Assembly (NCBI GenBank): GCA_000169995.1
Contig: AAZW01000039.1
Coordinates: 1 to 44,945 of the forward strand
Reading direction: 5' to 3'
DNA: 44,945 nucleotides
Origin: Vibrionales bacterium SWAT-3
Lineage (GTDB): Bacteria > Pseudomonadota > Gammaproteobacteria > Enterobacterales > Vibrionaceae
Both the position numbers and the translations under genes were made by a program. Of the stretch, positions 40,441-44,945 are shown piece by piece. A model generated the notes under the pieces. It was not told the origin of the DNA. It worked only from the letters and a program-made list of their open reading frames with translations, and searched no databases. How positions within the stretch are numbered: the stretch's first letter is position 1; the number at the start of each line of letters is the position of its first letter.

Positions 40441-40782
40441 GAGATTCCCTATTACACTCGTCCCTCGCTTTAGGGAATGACGATTTCTGCATTGCCGATT
40501 AGATGAAGCAAATATCGTCTTCATCAAATACCAGAGAAAGTAATCACCTTTCGTCATCCTCTAACGGAGTAAATACACTCTCCGTCATCCCCAAGAGGGA
40601 AGAATGAGCGAGTTGGGGATCTCCCAAAACCACCTGTCGTTCAATAGAGATAGACAGCAATCAAGATTCCCGATTACGCTCGTCCCTCTCTATAGGAAAT
40701 GACGATGCTCTTAGTCATCTCACGGAAGAAGTAACCATCACCTTCGTCATTCACCCAGTAATTCAGAGCGAGGTAAGAACCT
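40441..40782. repeat. Cluster of palindromic intergenic repeats
   Basis: The 462-bp gap between nspC and the dehydrogenase gene contains several related units of about 40 bp with ends like GAGATTCCC and GGGAATGACG. Unit A is 40441-40482, unit C 40664-40704 (same orientation). Unit B, 40583-40625, is inverted (CGTCATCCCC ... GGGGATCTCCC). Fragments begin at 40552 and 40745. Each is an imperfect palindrome. Such GAATCTC/CGTCATTCC units are common between genes in Vibrio genomes. No gene is seen in the gap. Confidence 0.75.
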
Positions 40783-40790
40783 ACTATGTA

Positions 40791-42039
40791 TTACTTCAAT
40801 TTGTGGATCAGAGGTAAACCGGCTTTCGGCTCTAGCTCTTGAACATGCCAATCTAGACCGATTTCAGGCATGGTTGCTAGGAACGGGTCTGGGTTTAGCT
40901 GTTCCATGTTGAACACGCCTTTATCAGCCCATTCGCCACGGAAGAACTGAAGTGCAGCCGTAATAGCTGGAACGCCCGTTGTGTAAGAAATTGCTTGGTG
41001 CTCTACGTCTTCGTATGCCACTTCGTGGTCTGCGTTATTGTAGATGAACACGCTGCGCTCTTTACCATCTTTCTTACCTTGAACCCAGGTGCCGATACAC
41101 GTTAAACCTGTGTAACCTGGAGCAAGAGATGTTGGGTCTGGTAGCAGTGCTTTTAGCACGTGCAGAGGCTGAACTACTGTGCCGTCGTGCAGTGTTAGCG
41201 GATCAGGGCTCAGAAGGCCGATGTCACGCATGCAGTTGAAGTAGTTCAGGTACTTGTCACCAAAGCCCATCCAGAACTCGATGCGCTTAGCTGGGATGAA
41301 TTCCTTCATTGAACGAACTTCATCGTGCGCCATTGAGTACACTTTGTGAGTGCCACAGTTAGGGAAATCAAACTCGAGCATACGAGAGTGACAAGGTACT
41401 TGCTTCCACTCTTCATTTTCCCAGTAGAAAGAGTCACCTTGGATCTCAAGCATGTTGGTTTCTGGGTCAAAGTTAGTCGCAAACTTCTTACCGTGGTCGC
41501 CTGCGTTTACATCCATTACGTCGATCGTATCGATCTCATCGAATAGGTGCTTAACCGCGTGCGCTGCAAATACTGAAACCACACCTGGATCGAAACCCGC
41601 ACCAAGAATACCTGTGATGCCTGCTTCAGCAAACTTCTCACGGTAACCCCACTGCCAATCGTAAGCTTGTGGTACTTGTTGGCCTTCAGAACATAGGTCA
41701 ACCGCTACCGATGTATCTAGGTAAGATACTTTTGCTTGGTAACACGCTTCCATGATCGCCATGTTTACCCAAGGAGGACCAGCGTTGATGACTAGGTCTG
41801 GTTTCACTTCGTTAATCAGAGCAACAAGAGCATCAACATCGTCAGCGTTTACTGCGCGAGCTTCTAGTTTTTAGTTGAATCTTTAAGGTTGTTTTACCTT
41901 TAATCGATTCGATGATTTTTCACACTTCGCGATTGTGCGAGAAGCGATTGTGATATCACCCAGTACTTCGTTATTTTGTGCTGCTTTGTGTGCAACAACC
42001 CAACCAACGCCGCCTGCACCAATTTGTAGAATAGCCATA
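40791..42039 (-). pseudogene. Carboxynorspermidine dehydrogenase, frameshifted near the N-terminus
   Basis: This saccharopine-dehydrogenase-like enzyme makes carboxynorspermidine from 1,3-diaminopropane and aspartate semialdehyde with NADPH. ATG 42039 opens MAILQIGAGGVGWVVAHKAA, a Rossmann motif. The frame is broken between 41941 and 41868 by one extra T (minus strand) and three missing A residues, all in homopolymers; correcting them gives ASRTIAKCEKIIESIKGK then NNLKDSTKKLEARAVNADD, the family sequence, and joins the long open frame from 41807 (GAGFDPGVVSVFAAHAVKHL, ATMPEIGLDWHVQ). The corrected protein has about 416 residues. Either sequencing error or a recent knockout; the remaining 80% is perfectly conserved, which favours error or a very young mutation. 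Confidence 0.9.
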
Positions 42040-42046
42040 GTATTAA

Positions 42047-44945
42047 TTACCCTTGTTGTTCTGCTAGCTCAGTGGCTAGAGTTTGAATTTTGTTAATTAT
42101 AGATTTGAAATCTGATGTCTTTAGGCACGGATTCAAGATAGTGAATTTAAGCGTACTCTTACCATCTACGACCGTTTCACCGAGTACTGCAACACCACGA
42201 GTCAGCGCTTCCAGTCTTAGCGTTTGATTCAGTTTGTCTAAATCTAGGTCACCGTTTGCTGAGGGCTTAGATCGGAACAGCACTGTTGATAGTGAAGGCT
42301 CCGCGAGCAGCTCCAAGTCAGCTTGGTTTTGAATCAGGTCAGCCACTTCTAGCGTTTGCTCAAGAAGATGATCGTACATCTCACCTAATTGCTTTGGCCC
42401 TACGCTCTGCATAGTCATGAAGACTTTCAATGCATCAAAACGCTTAGTTGTCGCGATAGACTTGTCGACTAAGTTCGGCAACTCATCGTGTTCACGGTTT
42501 AGGTAATCTGCATGATGCAGAAGGTACTTAAAGTTCGTTTTGTCTTTCAACAACACCGCGCCGCAGCTAATTGTTTGGTAGAAAAGCTTGTGGAAATCGA
42601 CGCTCACAGAGTCTGCTTTTTCGATACCTTGTAAGCGAGCTTTGTGGCTACTTAAGATAAGCGCACCGCCGTAAGCACTGTCGACATGGAACCAAAGGCC
42701 TTGTTGGCTTGCGATGTCTGCAATCGCATCAAGGTCGTCGATAGCACCGTGATCGGTTGTACCTGCCGTACCCACTACAGCAAAAGGAATCAGACCTTGA
42801 GCTTTAAGTGCTTTGACTTCTGCGCACAACAAATCAGGTTTGATGGTGCCGTTTGCGTTGGTCTCAACACAGCACACCGCGTTCTCGCCTAAACCAAGCA
42901 ATGAAGCGGACTTTTGAACCGTGAAGTGGGATTTGTTTGAACACAAGATACGAAGCTTGCTCGCGTAATCTGGTAAACCTAACTTTTGGATTGAGTGACC
43001 ATTGTGCTTATCCGCAACCCAGTCTCTCGCTAGCAATAAGCCCATTAGGTTACTTTGCGTGCCGCCGCTGGTGAAAACACCGTCCGCTTGTTCACCAAGT
43101 TGGTACTTGTCACACATCCAATCAACTACGCGCTGCTCAACATATGTAGCAGCCGATGCTTGATCCCATGAGTCCATTGATTGATTCAGAGCTGCGATGA
43201 TTGATTCCGCTGCTACTGATGCCATAAGAGGAGGCGTATGAAGGTGTGCGATACAATCTGGGTGTTGCACGAAGATGGAGTTTGCAGCGACAAGATCTGC
43301 AGTGCTATCTACAACGTCAACCAAAGCGTGTTGGTTGTTGTCTAGATCGACAGCCTTGATAGCGGCCTCCAGCACTTTTGGTTCTAGACCTGAGTATGGA
43401 GTTTCAACCTGCTCAAAAACCGCTTTCATTGCTTGAGTGGTTTGGTTCATCACGTTTGCGAATTCGTCGCTACCGCCTAAGCCTGTGTGAATGAAATGCT
43501 TATTCCACTCTTGGCTTGCTTGTTCAGTTGAAGCTTGATCTTCTTGCACACCTCCGCCAGCAGCGATGATGGCTTCTTCCATCACGCGCAGTGCAAAGTC
43601 GATCTGCTCGAAAGAGATAATCATCGGTGGTAGGAAGCGAAGCACGGAGCCATCACGACCGCCCTTCTCGACCATCAAACCACGCTCTAATGCTGCGCGT
43701 TGAATCGCTAGCGTGAGTTCACCGTCTGATTTCGGCTCACCAAATTTATTGAGTTCACCGTTTGGCTGCTTGATCTCAGCGCCAAGCATTAGACCTTTAC
43801 CACGAACTTCGGCAATACAGTTAACGCGAGATTGAATCTTCTCTAATCCGTGACGTAGGTATTGGCCTGCAATGTTCGCATGCTCAACCAAGCCATCTCG
43901 CTCGATGATTTCAAGAGCTTTAGCGCCAGACACCATTGCCAGTTGGTTACCACGGAAAGTACCCGTGTGCTCACCCGCTTTCCATGTATCGATGCTCTTA
44001 TCGAATACAAGCAACGACATTGGTAGTCCACCACCAATCGCTTTAGACAAACATAAGATATCAGGGTTAACACCTGACTCTTCAAACGCAAATCGATGAC
44101 CTGTTTTACCAACACCACACTGGATTTCATCAAAAATCAGTAGGATACCGTGCTCATCACAGATGCGACGTAAGCCTTGCAACCAAGACGCAGGAGCTGG
44201 AATCACACCGCCCTCACCTTGTACAGGCTCAACGATCATCGCAGCCGGTTTCATGATGCCAGATTCGTCATCGTTCAACATACGTTCGATGTAACGAATG
44301 CTTGCGTTAGCACCTGCTTCACCACCAATACCAAACGGGCAGCGAAGGTTGTATGGGAAAGGCATAAAGTGCACATCAGACATCAAGCCGCTACGACGTT
44401 CTTTTGTACCTAGGTTACCCATCATGCCCATGGTGCCGTTAGTCATACCATGATAAGCACCACGGAAAGCAAACATGGTATTACGACCTGTGGTTTGCTT
44501 CGCTAGTTTGATTGCCGCTTCCACCGCATCCGCGCCTGAAGGACCACAGAATTGAAGAACCGAGTTATCTGAAAAGTCTTGAGGAAGAAAAGCTTTAACT
44601 CGCTTGATAAACGTCTCTTTTGCTTGAGTCGTGATATCAAGAGTTTGGTATGGCAAACCAGAATCGAGTTGGTCTTTGAGTGCTTGGTTAATCTCTGGGT
44701 GGTTATAACCCAAAGAAAGTGTACCCGCAGCGGCTAAGCAATCTAAAAATAGTTGTCCACGAGTATCTTCAACCAAGGCACCGCATGCTCGCTTGATAGC
44801 AATTGGTAGGCGTCTTGGGTATGAGCGAACATCCGATTCGTGCTGCTCTTGCTCAAGCAAAATAGCATCAGGTGTTAGGTCATAGGTTCCCTCTACGATA
44901 GGAACCATAGTTGAAAATGAATTTGCGATAGTGTTGATATCGACT
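42047..44945 (-). CDS. DABA aminotransferase / DABA decarboxylase fusion (5' end outside)
   Basis: This two-domain enzyme makes 1,3-diaminopropane: the N-terminal aminotransferase forms L-2,4-diaminobutyrate from aspartate semialdehyde and glutamate, and the C-terminal PLP decarboxylase removes its carboxyl group. The aminotransferase shows FCGPSGADAVEAAIKLAKQT and the PLP lysine in LSKAIGGGLPMSLLV. The decarboxylase shows FHVDSAYGGALIL and PLP lysine in VDFHKLFYQTISCGA. There are 953 residues from Met at 44908, but the frame stays open to the right edge (VDINTIANSFST before it), so the true start probably lies outside. It ends 7 bp before the dehydrogenase gene: one operon with it. Vibrio cholerae has the same fused gene. 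Confidence 0.95.
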   Translation of the reverse strand, partial: VDINTIANSFSTMVPIVEGTYDLTPDAILLEQEQHESDVRSYPRRLPIAIKRACGALVEDTRGQLFLDCLAAAGTLSLGYNHPEINQALKDQLDSGLPYQTLDITTQAKETFIKRVKAFLPQDFSDNSVLQFCGPSGADAVEAAIKLAKQTTGRNTMFAFRGAYHGMTNGTMGMMGNLGTKERRSGLMSDVHFMPFPYNLRCPFGIGGEAGANASIRYIERMLNDDESGIMKPAAMIVEPVQGEGGVIPAPASWLQGLRRICDEHGILLIFDEIQCGVGKTGHRFAFEESGVNPDILCLSKAIGGGLPMSLLVFDKSIDTWKAGEHTGTFRGNQLAMVSGAKALEIIERDGLVEHANIAGQYLRHGLEKIQSRVNCIAEVRGKGLMLGAEIKQPNGELNKFGEPKSDGELTLAIQRAALERGLMVEKGGRDGSVLRFLPPMIISFEQIDFALRVMEEAIIAAGGGVQEDQASTEQASQEWNKHFIHTGLGGSDEFANVMNQTTQAMKAVFEQVETPYSGLEPKVLEAAIKAVDLDNNQHALVDVVDSTADLVAANSIFVQHPDCIAHLHTPPLMASVAAESIIAALNQSMDSWDQASAATYVEQRVVDWMCDKYQLGEQADGVFTSGGTQSNLMGLLLARDWVADKHNGHSIQKLGLPDYASKLRILCSNKSHFTVQKSASLLGLGENAVCCVETNANGTIKPDLLCAEVKALKAQGLIPFAVVGTAGTTDHGAIDDLDAIADIASQQGLWFHVDSAYGGALILSSHKARLQGIEKADSVSVDFHKLFYQTISCGAVLLKDKTNFKYLLHHADYLNREHDELPNLVDKSIATTKRFDALKVFMTMQSVGPKQLGEMYDHLLEQTLEVADLIQNQADLELLAEPSLSTVLFRSKPSANGDLDLDKLNQTLRLEALTRGVAVLGETVVDGKSTLKFTILNPCLKTSDFKSIINKIQTLATELAEQQG

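Noticed and set aside
40441..40782. CRISPR array
   Set aside because: The repeats are imperfect palindromes of varying length and orientation, with no regular spacers and no cas genes near.

Overview
The window is chromosomal DNA of a marine gammaproteobacterium, almost certainly a Vibrio and possibly of the Splendidus clade. Proteins such as GyrA, NrdA, NrdB, DmsA and UbiG read as close relatives of the enterobacterial versions. The norspermidine block (DABA aminotransferase/decarboxylase fusion, carboxynorspermidine dehydrogenase, NspC) is typical of Vibrio. The genus call is from recognition of families, not from a search.

Layout. 1-2635 (minus): end of a YcbL-type metallo-hydrolase, the Tat-exported YcbK peptidase and an LdtD/YcbB L,D-transpeptidase. 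2715-7771 (minus): a four-gene envelope cluster (imelysin, di-heme oxidoreductase, second imelysin, DUF1513 beta-propeller) behind a good Fur box. 7947-8543: ribA. 8793-16625 (minus): the nrfBCDE-dsbE-nrfF operon for maturation of, and electron delivery to, ammonia-forming nitrite reductase. It is broken by two insertion sequences, an IS5-family element in nrfC and an ISAs1-family element in dsbE. 17108-18538 (plus): intact nrfA, reading away from a shared control region with NarP-, FNR- and CRP-like sites. Then come a periplasmic rhodanese, an NrfG/CcmI-like TPR protein, gyrA, ubiG and nrdA-nrdB-yfaE with DnaA- and NrdR-type sites upstream.

27938-34491: an anaerobic DMSO reductase locus. napF and dmsD read left and dmsABC reads right, with a perfect FNR site between them. 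An ISL3-family element sits in the last codons of dmsB, replaces the protein's C-terminus and separates dmsC from dmsAB. 34639-38367: a CinA/YfaY-like protein, a DUF3943 envelope protein and a second copy of the same ISL3 element in the same orientation. 38586-44945: a GcvR-like ACT-domain protein, then the norspermidine pathway on the minus strand. Its middle gene carries a tight cluster of homopolymer indels.

How it fits together. The anaerobic respiratory genes carry the damage. Three of the four insertion sequences hit nrf or dms genes, and nrfE has a second cluster of compensating homopolymer indels. NrfA itself is intact, but attachment of its active-site heme normally needs NrfE, NrfF and NrfG, so nitrite ammonification may be lost or impaired. 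I saw no CRISPR array, tRNA, rRNA, prophage or clearly new defence system. The least understood intact unit is the Fur-linked imelysin cluster.
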